Below are positions 27,057 to 35,216 of a stretch of DNA of 53,003 bases, piece after piece. The stretch is from Robiginitalea sp. (GTDB lineage: Bacteria > Bacteroidota > Bacteroidia > Flavobacteriales > Flavobacteriaceae), in assembly GCA_024638915.1 (NCBI GenBank), contig JAHEJJ010000013.1, positions 1 through 53,003 of the forward strand, given 5' to 3'. Position numbers and translations under genes: made by a program. Numbering within the stretch: position 1 is the stretch's first letter; each line of letters opens with the position of its first letter. The notes below the pieces were generated by a model. That model was not told the DNA's origin. It did no database searches and saw nothing but the letters and a program-made list of their open reading frames with translations.

Positions 27057-30000
27057 CTACAATTTTTCTGCTATCCTTAGTACATCTCCGAAAACACCTC
27101 TAGCGGTTACTGCTGCACCGGCACCAGCACCCTGTATTACCAATGGGTGTTCGCCATAAGACTCCGTGTAAATCTCAATAATTGAATCGGATCCCTTTAC
27201 CTGTCCCAGGGAGCTGTTCTCGGGTACCGATACCAGTTTTACTTCCAGTGATCCTTTTTCTTCCTGCAGGTTTCCGTGTAATGATCCTATATACCGCAGA
27301 ACATGACCGGGCTCCTGCTCATCGCGGATCTGTTGATAATGTCGGTCTAGCTCATCGAGTCGCTCCATGAACTCCTCAAGATCCAAATCCTGTAATGGTT
27401 CTGGAATAAGGTTTTGAATGAGTATCTCGTCAAATTCATTATGCAGCTCTAATTCACGTGCCAGGATCAGCAACTTTCTGCCTACATCGTTACCCGATAA
27501 GTCTTCCCGGGGATCGGGCTCTGTATAACCCTTTAACATAGCTTCCTGCACAATAGTGGAAAAGACGGTTCCCTTTTCCGAATATGAATTGAAGATATAA
27601 CTGAGTGATCCCGAAAAGACCCCTTTTATCCTGGTGATATTCTCTCCTGACAAATGAAGAAGCTTAATAGTATCTATAAGTGGCAGGCCGGCGCCGACAT
27701 TTGTTTCATAGAGATAGGTTTTTTGATGCCTTGCAAGATCCTCTCTTAGTAAACGATAAAAGTCAAACCCCAAAGTATTGGCAATTTTGTTCGATGATAC
27801 CAGATCAAAGCCATTTTGAACCAGATCAAAGTATTTGGCGGCCAGAGATTCACTAGCCGAATTATCAACTGCGATGAGATTTTCCAGGTGATGCTGCCGG
27901 GTGTATTGAAATATATCCTCCAATGAATAGGGGATCCCATTTTTTTGAATCTCCTTCTCCCATCCAGGCCCTATGCCGGAGGCGTTCAACAAGAGTTTTT
28001 TAGAATTTGCCAGGGCAAAGATATTTAGTTCGATCCCTTTTCTTTTCTCAATATTGGGCGCAGAGGTCAGTATCTGATCGATTAGCGTGTTCCCCACATT
28101 CCCATGACCAAAAATAGCCAGGTTTATCTTTTTATTGATGCCGAATATCTGACCATGCATCACATTCAAGGCTTTGTGAAGGTCAGTCTTTTTCACTACC
28201 AGGCTCACATTTTTGCCTGAAATCGTATTATTGAATAGCAACGGAATGATCTGGTTTTTAATCAGGGCATTATAGGGCTTGTGGAAGGAGCTTAGATCCT
28301 GACCCACGATTGAGATCACCGACACCTCATCGACTATACTGATCGAATTGATATCCCTACTGCGAAAATCGATCTCAAATTCTTCCTGAAGTGCCAATTT
28401 TGCTTTTTTTGCTTTTGACGCATTGACCACCAGGCCGATACCCCTTTCTGAAGAGCCTTGTGAAATAATGCTGACACTGATATTATTCTGACTCAGTGTT
28501 TTAAATATCCGCGCATCGATCCCTACCTTTCCCAATAGGCCCCGGCCTTCCAAATTGATAAGAGCCTCATGCTCCACAACAGATATGGATTTGATTCCTT
28601 CTGCGCTCGATTTCGAACTAATAAGCGTGCCCACGTCATCGGTGTTGAAGGTATTTAGGATCCTAAGAGGAATATTTTTTTCAATGAGCGGAATAATGGT
28701 TTTTGCATGTAGTATCGTTGCACCGAAATTTGCCAGTTCATTGGCCTCAGCATAAGATAAATGTGATATCCTCTTGGCATCAGGAACGAATTCCGGATTG
28801 GCTGTAAAGATTCCATTTACATGGGTATAGTTCTGCAATTCTGCCGCGTCGAGGAAATTGGCCAGCAATGATGCGGTATAATTACTTCCGTTCCTTCCCA
28901 ATGTGGTCGTATCATTCTCAGCGGTCGAGGCGATAAATCCCGTAACCACCGGAACCTCTCCCGGTTGGAGCCTGGAAAACTCTTCCAGTACGTTTTTTCT
29001 GGATAACGCTTCCAGCACTTTGGCATCACCGTAAGTATCGTCTGTTTTGATCAGCTTTCTCGAGTCGAGCAACCTTGCATTCAGCCCAAGACCGATCAGC
29101 AATTTGGTTATCAATTTGCCAGCGATGAGCTCTCCGAACGCGAGAACCTGGTCCTTTGTTTTTAGGCTATAGTCTCCCAGCATCGCCACTCCTTCCAATA
29201 GTCGTACTAAGGCTTCAAAATCTTGCGAAAGATCTACATTCTTAAATGTATGGCGTTGATATGCCTCAAAGGCCCCAAAGTCTTCTTTGTAGCTTCTGCC
29301 TGAAGCTGCTTTATCGAGAATAGCTTCAAGCTGATCTGTGGCTTTCTCTCTGGCAGAGAGCACCACTACAGGGTTTTCACCTTGCACCACCTTATGCTTG
29401 ACAATATCGAGCACCCTGCCGATGCCCTCCCCATTGGCAAGTGAACGACCGCCAAATTTTAGAATTTTAAACGGTGTTTTTTCCTCATCGGCATCAAAAA
29501 TATTCTTAAGCAGTTTTTCTAATTGTTCATATTCCATCAAAAACGCATCATGCCCATGAACCGATTGAATCTCACTATAGGTAACATTGGTCTTGGTCTG
29601 GGCAAGCCGTTTAAAAGTCTCCCTGTTCTCGCTCGCAGTGAAAAAAAGATCGGAATCTACCCCGATGATATGGATATTTGTCCCGCTGTCTCTTAATTCG
29701 TCAAATTTGTGACTTCCTTCTCTGTTTATATCAATGGTCTTAAGCAACTGATTAGTCAGTTTATAGGCCGAAAGCTGAAACCTTTCCTGCAACTTCTTAC
29801 CGTGGTGGGTGAGCCAACTCTCCACATTAAACACCTGCAATTCTTCGTTCGTGCTTCGTTGGAAACGTTGTTTAAAAGATTCCGGGGTTCTGTAACAAAG
29901 CATGGCATGCATTCGAGCATCATGGACAGGTTGTCTTGAATTCTTCAGGATCTGCTCCTGGATCTGACAATTGGCGATCAGCCAGTCGGTCGATTTCCAA

Positions 30001-30461
30001 TCCGAAGCTATCGGGATCAAATGTTCGATAAAGTCCGGATCAAGTGAAGCCATTTCCCATGCGATACCTCCGCCAAGCGAGCCCCCTATGGTGGCAAAGA
30101 CCTTGGTAATTCCTAATTTCTGTAGTCCCAGTACGAAGATTTTGGCAATATCACCTGCAACATAATCTTTGTAATCTTCGATCACAAAGCCATCGTAACC
30201 ATTCCCTGGAATATTAAAGGCGATTACAGTATAGGTATCGGTGTCGATACATTTAGCTTTACCGATTAGGGCAGACCACCAGCCATTCTTGCCGGTTACG
30301 TTGGAGTTTCCGGTTAGCGCATGGTTCACCACTACCACAGGGGCAGTATGCAACTCCATGCCAAAGAGCTGATAGGTTAGCGATATACTTTGCGATTTCC
30401 CGCTATAGGTTGTATAGCGTTCCAATTCCAATCGTTGTAAAGCTGTTGTGGCCACTTCCAT
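27057..30461 (-). CDS. Trifunctional homoserine O-acetyltransferase / aspartokinase / homoserine dehydrogenase
   Basis: The 1134-residue chain joins three enzymes. Residues 1-330 are a MetX-like alpha/beta hydrolase with nucleophile Ser128 (GGSLGGG), Asp near 271 (GVDSDLFF) and His304 (GHDAFL). Residues 335-775 are an aspartokinase with ACT repeats (KFGGRSLANGEG, TTTLGRNGSNYTASLLA). Residues 778-1134 are homoserine dehydrogenase (AIFGHGNVGNTL at 783, SSNKIANTLGFDFYR, GVFSGSLSYIFNSY). It thus covers steps 1 and 3 of the aspartate pathway and acetylation of homoserine. The kinase reads KFGGRS and VNG where many relatives have KFGGTS and VDG. Confidence 0.93.
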   Translation of the reverse strand: MEVATTALQRLELERYTTYSGKSQSISLTYQLFGMELHTAPVVVVNHALTGNSNVTGKNGWWSALIGKAKCIDTDTYTVIAFNIPGNGYDGFVIEDYKDYVAGDIAKIFVLGLQKLGITKVFATIGGSLGGGIAWEMASLDPDFIEHLIPIASDWKSTDWLIANCQIQEQILKNSRQPVHDARMHAMLCYRTPESFKQRFQRSTNEELQVFNVESWLTHHGKKLQERFQLSAYKLTNQLLKTIDINREGSHKFDELRDSGTNIHIIGVDSDLFFTASENRETFKRLAQTKTNVTYSEIQSVHGHDAFLMEYEQLEKLLKNIFDADEEKTPFKILKFGGRSLANGEGIGRVLDIVKHKVVQGENPVVVLSAREKATDQLEAILDKAASGRSYKEDFGAFEAYQRHTFKNVDLSQDFEALVRLLEGVAMLGDYSLKTKDQVLAFGELIAGKLITKLLIGLGLNARLLDSRKLIKTDDTYGDAKVLEALSRKNVLEEFSRLQPGEVPVVTGFIASTAENDTTTLGRNGSNYTASLLANFLDAAELQNYTHVNGIFTANPEFVPDAKRISHLSYAEANELANFGATILHAKTIIPLIEKNIPLRILNTFNTDDVGTLISSKSSAEGIKSISVVEHEALINLEGRGLLGKVGIDARIFKTLSQNNISVSIISQGSSERGIGLVVNASKAKKAKLALQEEFEIDFRSRDINSISIVDEVSVISIVGQDLSSFHKPYNALIKNQIIPLLFNNTISGKNVSLVVKKTDLHKALNVMHGQIFGINKKINLAIFGHGNVGNTLIDQILTSAPNIEKRKGIELNIFALANSKKLLLNASGIGPGWEKEIQKNGIPYSLEDIFQYTRQHHLENLIAVDNSASESLAAKYFDLVQNGFDLVSSNKIANTLGFDFYRLLREDLARHQKTYLYETNVGAGLPLIDTIKLLHLSGENITRIKGVFSGSLSYIFNSYSEKGTVFSTIVQEAMLKGYTEPDPREDLSGNDVGRKLLILARELELHNEFDEILIQNLIPEPLQDLDLEEFMERLDELDRHYQQIRDEQEPGHVLRYIGSLHGNLQEEKGSLEVKLVSVPENSSLGQVKGSDSIIEIYTESYGEHPLVIQGAGAGAAVTARGVFGDVLRIAEKL

Positions 30462-30546
30462 GCCTCCTGCTTAATAATTTATTCTAATTGCACCTATAAG
30501 ATACCTGTTCATATTGATTTCTTACAGATCTGGTTACCGTTTTAAT

Positions 30547-31839
30547 TTACTTCGCAACCCCGAGATCGATCTTTACGAATACCTGTTGCAGATCAGATTT
30601 GAGGTCTTCGAGATCCTCCAGCCCAACAGAAAGTCGGATAAGATCTTTTGTTACTCCGGTTAATTCCTGTTGCTCATCGGTTAATTGCTGGTGAGTAGTG
30701 CTGGCCGGATGAATAATCAGGGATTTTGTATCTCCGATATTTGCAAGGAGCGAAAAGATCTTGGTCTCGTCGGCGATCTTCTTAGCCGATTCAAAACCTC
30801 CCCTTACACCAAAGGTCACTATACCGCTCTGCCCTTTGGGCAAATAAGCTTCGGACTCCGCATGATATTTGCTGGACTTAAGCCCTGGATAATTAACCCA
30901 TGTTACCACTTCCTGATCTTCGAGCCATTGTGCTAAGTGCAATGCATTCTCACTATGCTTTTTCATGCGTATCTCGAGGGTCTCCAGGCCCTGGATAATC
31001 TGAAAAGCATTGAATGGACTCAGGCATGCCCCGTGATCACGAAGCCCTTCGATACGAACCTTAGCGATAAAGGCTGCAGCGCCAAGGGCATCATGATAAA
31101 CCAATCCGTGATAGCCTGGAGATGGTTCAGTAAATTCAGGAAATTTCCCATTTGCCCAATCGAAGCTGCCCGCATCGATGATTGCCCCTCCCAGAGCCGT
31201 TCCATTCCCATTGATATATTTCGTAAGAGAGTGAATCACAATGTTCGCACCGTGTTCAATCGGGTTTAATAGAGCTGGTGTAGGAACGGTGTTGTCTACT
31301 ATAAATGGTATTTTAGCCGCCTTTGCTTCCGCAGAAATAGCTCTGAGGTCCAGTACATCGAGTTTTGGATTGCCCAAAGATTCCACAAAAATAACCTTTG
31401 TATTATCCTTGACAGCTTTCCCGAAATTGGCAGGGTCTGATGGATCTACAAAAGTTGTGGTTATACCCAACCTGGGCAGGGTTACATTAAATAGATTATA
31501 GGTCCCCCCGTACAGGCTATTGGAAGATACAATATGATCACCTGCCTTGAGCAATACCAGCAAGGCTGTATTTAAGGCAGCAGTACCGGAAGCGGTTACC
31601 ACTGCTGCGATACCGCCTTCCACGGCTGCCAATCGTTGTTCGAGAATATCATTGGTAGGATTGTTAATCCTGGTATAAATATTTCCGAATTCGGCCAGGG
31701 AGAATAAGTTGGCAGCATGATCAGAATTATTGAAAACATAAGCTGTACTCTGGTAGATAGGAACCGCCCTGGTTCCTCCGTTTAAAGAGGGTTCGTGGCC
31801 TGCATGTAAGGCATCTGTAGAAAATTTGAATTCACTCAT
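30547..31839 (-). CDS. metY: O-acetylhomoserine aminocarboxypropyltransferase
   Basis: This sulfhydrylase makes homocysteine from O-acetylhomoserine and sulfide. The 430-residue length, longer than MetB/MetZ, is typical of MetY/Met17. Motifs include YTRINNPTNDILEQRLAAVE, TASGTAALNTALLVLLKAG, the PLP lysine in IVIHSLTKYINGNGTALGG and ITKDLIRLSVGLEDLEDL-like ending (VTKDLIRLSVGLED). It is the first gene after the second SAM-I riboswitch and a 23-codon upstream ORF that overlaps its start by 8 bases. The metX domain of the next gene supplies its substrate. Confidence 0.95.
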   Translation of the reverse strand: MSEFKFSTDALHAGHEPSLNGGTRAVPIYQSTAYVFNNSDHAANLFSLAEFGNIYTRINNPTNDILEQRLAAVEGGIAAVVTASGTAALNTALLVLLKAGDHIVSSNSLYGGTYNLFNVTLPRLGITTTFVDPSDPANFGKAVKDNTKVIFVESLGNPKLDVLDLRAISAEAKAAKIPFIVDNTVPTPALLNPIEHGANIVIHSLTKYINGNGTALGGAIIDAGSFDWANGKFPEFTEPSPGYHGLVYHDALGAAAFIAKVRIEGLRDHGACLSPFNAFQIIQGLETLEIRMKKHSENALHLAQWLEDQEVVTWVNYPGLKSSKYHAESEAYLPKGQSGIVTFGVRGGFESAKKIADETKIFSLLANIGDTKSLIIHPASTTHQQLTDEQQELTGVTKDLIRLSVGLEDLEDLKSDLQQVFVKIDLGVAK

Positions 31840-31903
31840 AATTATAATTTTTATTTTGATTTGAACATATCCTTTGCGCTACGGCCCGGGTGCCGGGTCG
31901 CAT
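31832..31903 (-). CDS. Upstream small ORF between SAM-I riboswitch and metY
   Basis: A 23-codon frame starts with ATG at 31903 (MRPGTRAVAQRICSN...) and ends with TGA inside metY, overlapping its start by 8 bases. The first third is strikingly GC-rich within an AT-rich leader, and CCCGG/CCGGG at 31885-31897 can form a hairpin. The layout suggests translational coupling or a regulatory uORF, but no homologue or mechanism is known to me. It could be an untranslated RNA structure instead. Confidence 0.45.
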   Translation of the reverse strand: MRPGTRAVAQRICSNQNKNYNYE

Positions 31904-31953
31904 TATGATGTTAAAAAAGAAAGCGTGAATAATTACCTGATGTAATTGATCAT

Positions 31954-32061
31954 GTTATCTGCCCTATTTATTTTAGGATAGAATGTAGCACCTTCTTTGA
32001 TAAGAATACAAAGGGTTGCTAAGGCTTCACCGGGTCTATTCCCTCTACCTTTCTTGATAAC
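31954..32061 (-). ncRNA. SAM-I (S-box) riboswitch upstream of metY operon
   Basis: The minus-strand RNA shows GTTATCAAGAAAGGTAGAGG, GACCCGGTGAAGCCTTAGCAACC, AAGGTGCTACATTC and the closing GATAAC (P1 pairs 32061-32056 with 31959-31954). It would repress metY, metX-thrA, metZ, the Rrf2 gene and cysH when SAM is high. A U-rich copy of the P1 complement (CTTTCTTTTTTAAC, 31923-31910) lies downstream and may form the alternative fold; a 6-bp AATTAC/GTAATT hairpin precedes it. Confidence 0.95.
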
Positions 32062-32090
32062 AAAACAGTATTTGTCGGAACTTTAAAGGC

Positions 32091-32098
32091 CAAATATA
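32091..32098 (-). promoter_or_regulatory. -7 promoter box of the metY operon
   Basis: On the minus strand TATATTTG is a perfect TAnnTTTG match, 29 bases before the first base of the SAM-I aptamer. No TTG stands at the usual -33 position, so the call rests on the -7 box and placement. Confidence 0.5.
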
Positions 32099-32139
32099 GG
32101 TATGGATTTTCTTAATATCCTACTAAACGCGTAAATAAT

Positions 32140-33396
32140 TTACAATCCAAAGGCGCCCTTGATCTCTTCTACCTTGTCTAATTTCTCCCAGGTAAAGAGT
32201 TCAACTTCTTTCTCTACCTTCCCATTATAGGGCGATTCGAAAGTCTTTTTTACCAGCCTCGGTTCTTTGCCCATATGGCCATAAGCTGCGGTCTCTCTAT
32301 ATATAGGATTCCGCAATTTTAAACGGTTTTCGATGGCAAATGGTCTCATATCGAATAATTCTGCCACTTTCTCAGCGATCTCCCCATCACTTAATTTAAC
32401 CTTGGCAGTACCATAGGTATCCACAAATATAGATGTGGGCTGAGCCACTCCTATAGCATAGCTAACCTGGACCAAAATTTCATCGGCTACTCCTGCCGCT
32501 ACGAGGTTTTTAGCAGCGTGCCTTGCGGCATAGGCCGCGGAGCGGTCCACCTTACTCGGATCCTTACCGCTAAAAGCACCACCGCCATGTGCTCCTTTTC
32601 CGCCATAGGTATCTACAATGATCTTTCTGCCGGTCAGGCCTGTATCTCCATGGGGGCCACCAATGACAAATTTTCCTGTCGGGTTGATGTGGTATTGTAC
32701 ATCCTCAGAAAACAATTGCCGGATCTTAGGTGGCAATTTCTTCACAACACGCGGGATGAGGATATGGACAATATCATTTTTGATCTTGGCAAGCATCCTA
32801 ACATCATCATCATCAAAATTATCATGTTGGGTAGAGACTACAATGGTATTGATCCGTTGCGGTATATGGTCGTCCGAATATTCCAGGGTTACCTGGGCTT
32901 TGGCATCTGGCCGGAGATACGGCATATCTTTGGCTTCTCTCCTTAACAGCGCGAGCTCCTGCAGAATCTTGTGGGAAATATCTAGTGCTACAGGCATATA
33001 ATTGGCACTTTCCACCGTGGCATAACCAAACATCATACCCTGGTCGCCAGCGCCCTGGTCCTCTTTAGTTTCTCTTTCCACCCCCTGGTTGATCTCCTTC
33101 GATTGTTCATGAATGAGAGATATAATACCACAGGATTCCCCGCTGAATTGATATTCTGCCTTGGTATAACCTATATCGTTGATCACCTCACGGGTAACAG
33201 CCTGTAGATCGAGATAAGTATTACTCTTTACCTCACCGGCAAGGATCACCTGCCCCGTCGTTACCATGGTCTCGCAGGCCACTTTGCTAGTGGGGTCGAA
33301 AGCAAGAAAATTGTCTAGGAGTGCATCGCTGATCTGGTCCGCCACCTTATCCGGATGACCCTCACTGACCGATTCTGATGTAAAGAGATACGCCAT
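32140..33396 (-). CDS. metK: S-adenosylmethionine synthetase
   Basis: MetK makes SAM from methionine and [23 protein letters not shown] (active-site His and Mg ligands), [12 protein letters not shown] and the P-loop-like [19 protein letters not shown] are intact. At 418 residues it is full length. It has its own promoter and leader, separate from the metY operon, and that leader holds a SAM-II-like RNA, so its product is likely to feed back on its own synthesis. Confidence 0.97.
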   Translation of the reverse strand: MAYLFTSESVSEGHPDKVADQISDALLDNFLAFDPTSKVACETMVTTGQVILAGEVKSNTYLDLQAVTREVINDIGYTKAEYQFSGESCGIISLIHEQSKEINQGVERETKEDQGAGDQGMMFGYATVESANYMPVALDISHKILQELALLRREAKDMPYLRPDAKAQVTLEYSDDHIPQRINTIVVSTQHDNFDDDDVRMLAKIKNDIVHILIPRVVKKLPPKIRQLFSEDVQYHINPTGKFVIGGPHGDTGLTGRKIIVDTYGGKGAHGGGAFSGKDPSKVDRSAAYAARHAAKNLVAAGVADEILVQVSYAIGVAQPTSIFVDTYGTAKVKLSDGEIAEKVAELFDMRPFAIENRLKLRNPIYRETAAYGHMGKEPRLVKKTFESPYNGKVEKEVELFTWEKLDKVEEIKGAFGL

Positions 33397-33470
33397 AAAT
33401 TTTTTTTTTCAAATATCAATCGACTGAATAAACCTGGCTAAAGAAGAGACTACTCTTAAAGGGAAGCAAT

Positions 33471-33524
33471 TGCTGCTTTAGCATTTTTTAAGAGGTTGCA
33501 ATCAGTCAAATCCATCCTCTACAA
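33471..33524 (-). ncRNA. Candidate SAM-II riboswitch upstream of metK
   Basis: Minus-strand RNA from 33520: AGAGG pairs with CCTCT (33495-33491); the enclosed loop has GATTTG, then TTGCA; the 3' side has a TAAAA stretch and GCTAAAGCAG. Order and spacing follow the SAM-II (metA/SAM-alpha) consensus GAUUU..UUGCA..UAAA..GCUAAA. A pseudoknot CUG (33506-33504) with CAG after GCUAA covaries from the usual CC/GG. Three extra bases between P1 and GATTTG are atypical. The element starts just after a good promoter and ends 75 bases before metK. A 5-bp AAGAG/CTCTT hairpin lies between. Confidence 0.68.
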
Positions 33525-33532
33525 TGGGTCGT

Positions 33533-33540
33533 CAAAAATA
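33533..33540 (-). promoter_or_regulatory. -7 promoter box of metK
   Basis: On the minus strand TATTTTTG matches TAnnTTTG exactly. The start would fall near 33527, so the transcript begins a few bases before the SAM-II-like element. No clear -33 TTG is present. Confidence 0.55.
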
Positions 33541-33680
33541 CATATTTACGAAAGAAATAAAAATTTCATATCGTTTTAATTATATGCTGTATTTCATCAA
33601 CTATTTTTTCGCGGTGCGAAGATACTTTGTATATTGTGTATCCTTTAAAATTCTACACTAACCATTAAGGACCACTTTTT

Positions 33681-34295
33681 ATGCACATAGCGGTTGCAGG
33701 GAATATTGGGGCCGGTAAAACCACCTTAACAGAGCTGCTTGCCAAACATTACAGATGGGAAGCTCATTATGAAGATGTTGTGGACAACCCCTATCTTGAC
33801 GATTTCTATAATCAGATGGAGCGCTGGAGTTTTAATCTGCAGATCTACTTCCTCAATAGCCGCTACCGACAGATTCTTAAAATTCGGGAGACCGGCAAAA
33901 ATGTCATCCAGGATCGTACCATATACGAGGATGCTCACATCTTTGCCCCGAATCTTCATGCCATGGGTTTGATGACCAATCGGGATTTTAGCAACTATAC
34001 CGGTTTGTTCGAGCTAATGGAACAGTTAGTGCAACCCCCAGACCTGCTGATTTATCTGAGAAGTACAATCTCCAACCTGGTACAACAAATTCACAAAAGA
34101 GGGCGGGACTACGAAAACTCAATTTCAATCGACTACCTCAGTCGTTTAAATGAACGATACGAAGCCTGGGCCCATGGGTACGAAAAAGGGAATCTACTGA
34201 TCATTGACGTAGATAAACTCGATTTTGTGGACAACCCTGAGCACCTGGGTGAGGTCATCAATAAAATCGATGCGGAAATCCACGGTCTTTTTTGA
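33681..34295 (+). CDS. Deoxynucleoside kinase
   Basis: The 204-residue protein starts MHIAVAGNIGAGKTTLTELL, a P-loop, and has the dNK-type DRTIYEDAHIFAPNLHAMG segment (ERS/DRS-like motif with substrate Glu) and an arginine-rich lid (IHKRGRDYENSI). It phosphorylates a deoxynucleoside, probably deoxyadenosine or deoxyguanosine, in nucleotide salvage. Preference for a base cannot be decided from the sequence. It is divergent from metK. Confidence 0.9.
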   Translation: MHIAVAGNIGAGKTTLTELLAKHYRWEAHYEDVVDNPYLDDFYNQMERWSFNLQIYFLNSRYRQILKIRETGKNVIQDRTIYEDAHIFAPNLHAMGLMTNRDFSNYTGLFELMEQLVQPPDLLIYLRSTISNLVQQIHKRGRDYENSISIDYLSRLNERYEAWAHGYEKGNLLIIDVDKLDFVDNPEHLGEVINKIDAEIHGLF

Positions 34296-34451
34296 GCCTT
34301 AAAATAGGTTTCAAGTAGGGAAAGTCATTCTTACTCATCCAAAGTTGCTCTTCACTCATTATCGGTTTTAAATAGAGCTTTGATCGCATAGCTTTAGGTA
34401 ACAATTCATCAATTCCACCTTCATTATTATTCGGAGTGGATTACTAATTCA

Positions 34452-35162
34452 ATGTTTATGAAACCGAAAAAATATGCCAAGCACAACATCAATCGAAATT
34501 CATCACTGTATTTTAGTCTGGGACTGACCACTGTTCTGCTCATTACCTACATCGCTCTGGAATGGAAGAGCTATGGTACGCCAGTAGCGTGGGATCATAG
34601 CATCCTGGTTAAGGACGCGTATGATGAAGAAACACCCATCGTCATAAAAACACCTAAGAAATTTCCCCCTAGAAAGATTCAGACTCCTCCCTTGATCAAG
34701 ATAAAAGAAGATGACGAGGATATCGAAGAGACTTTTATCGAATCTTTAGAAAGCGACCCGGATCTGATGGTGGTCCCGGTCGACAGCATATCAGTCTTGG
34801 AAGAGACCGAAGATGAGATCATTCCATTTATACTCATTGAAGAGGTTCCCGTATTCCCGGGATGTGAGGATAAGCAAGACAAAAGAAGATGTTTCCAGGC
34901 GATGATGATCAAACACGTCAACCAAAACTTTCGCTATCCGGAATCTGCCATTCAAATGGGTTTGGAAGGAAGGGTATTCGTCCAGTTTACCATAGAAAAA
35001 AACGGACGTATCGGCGATATCAAAATGCGCGGACCTGATAAGATTCTTGAAGCAGAAGCAGTGAGGATTATAGAAAAGCTGCCACAGATGACACCAGGTA
35101 AACAAAGGGGTAAAGAAGTTCGGGTCCCCTTTACGATGCCCATTATCTTCAAATTACAGTAG
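34452..35162 (+). CDS. Energy transducer TonB
   Basis: This 236-residue protein has a short cytosolic start, one transmembrane helix at about 22-40 (SLYFSLGLTTVLLITYIALEW), a proline and acidic-rich periplasmic spacer and a C-terminal TonB domain (about 150-236, with NFRYPESAIQMGLEGRVFVQ and EAEAVRIIEKLPQMTPG). TonB passes proton-motive energy from ExbBD to outer-membrane receptors. The VPVFPGCE linker before the domain is typical of the Bacteroidota group. ATG at 34452 or 34458 could start it. A decayed copy of its C-terminal domain is at 46.6 kb. Confidence 0.88.
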   Translation: MFMKPKKYAKHNINRNSSLYFSLGLTTVLLITYIALEWKSYGTPVAWDHSILVKDAYDEETPIVIKTPKKFPPRKIQTPPLIKIKEDDEDIEETFIESLESDPDLMVVPVDSISVLEETEDEIIPFILIEEVPVFPGCEDKQDKRRCFQAMMIKHVNQNFRYPESAIQMGLEGRVFVQFTIEKNGRIGDIKMRGPDKILEAEAVRIIEKLPQMTPGKQRGKEVRVPFTMPIIFKLQ

Positions 35163-35170
35163 TCATAAAA

Positions 35171-35197
35171 AAACCCCGCTGTATTGGCGGGGTCTTT
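35171..35197. terminator. Bidirectional intrinsic terminator
   Basis: ACCCCGC at 35173-35179 pairs with GCGGGGT at 35187-35193 around a TGTATTG-type loop. An A-run on the left and TCTTT on the right serve both strands, between the convergent tonB and pyrophosphatase genes. Confidence 0.85.
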
Positions 35198-35216
35198 AAA
35201 ACTTCAACTCTTCAAC

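Noticed and set aside
31883-31899. CCCGG/CCGGG hairpin as an intrinsic terminator of the metY riboswitch
   Set aside because: No U-tract follows it, and it lies inside the small upstream ORF; at most it affects translation.
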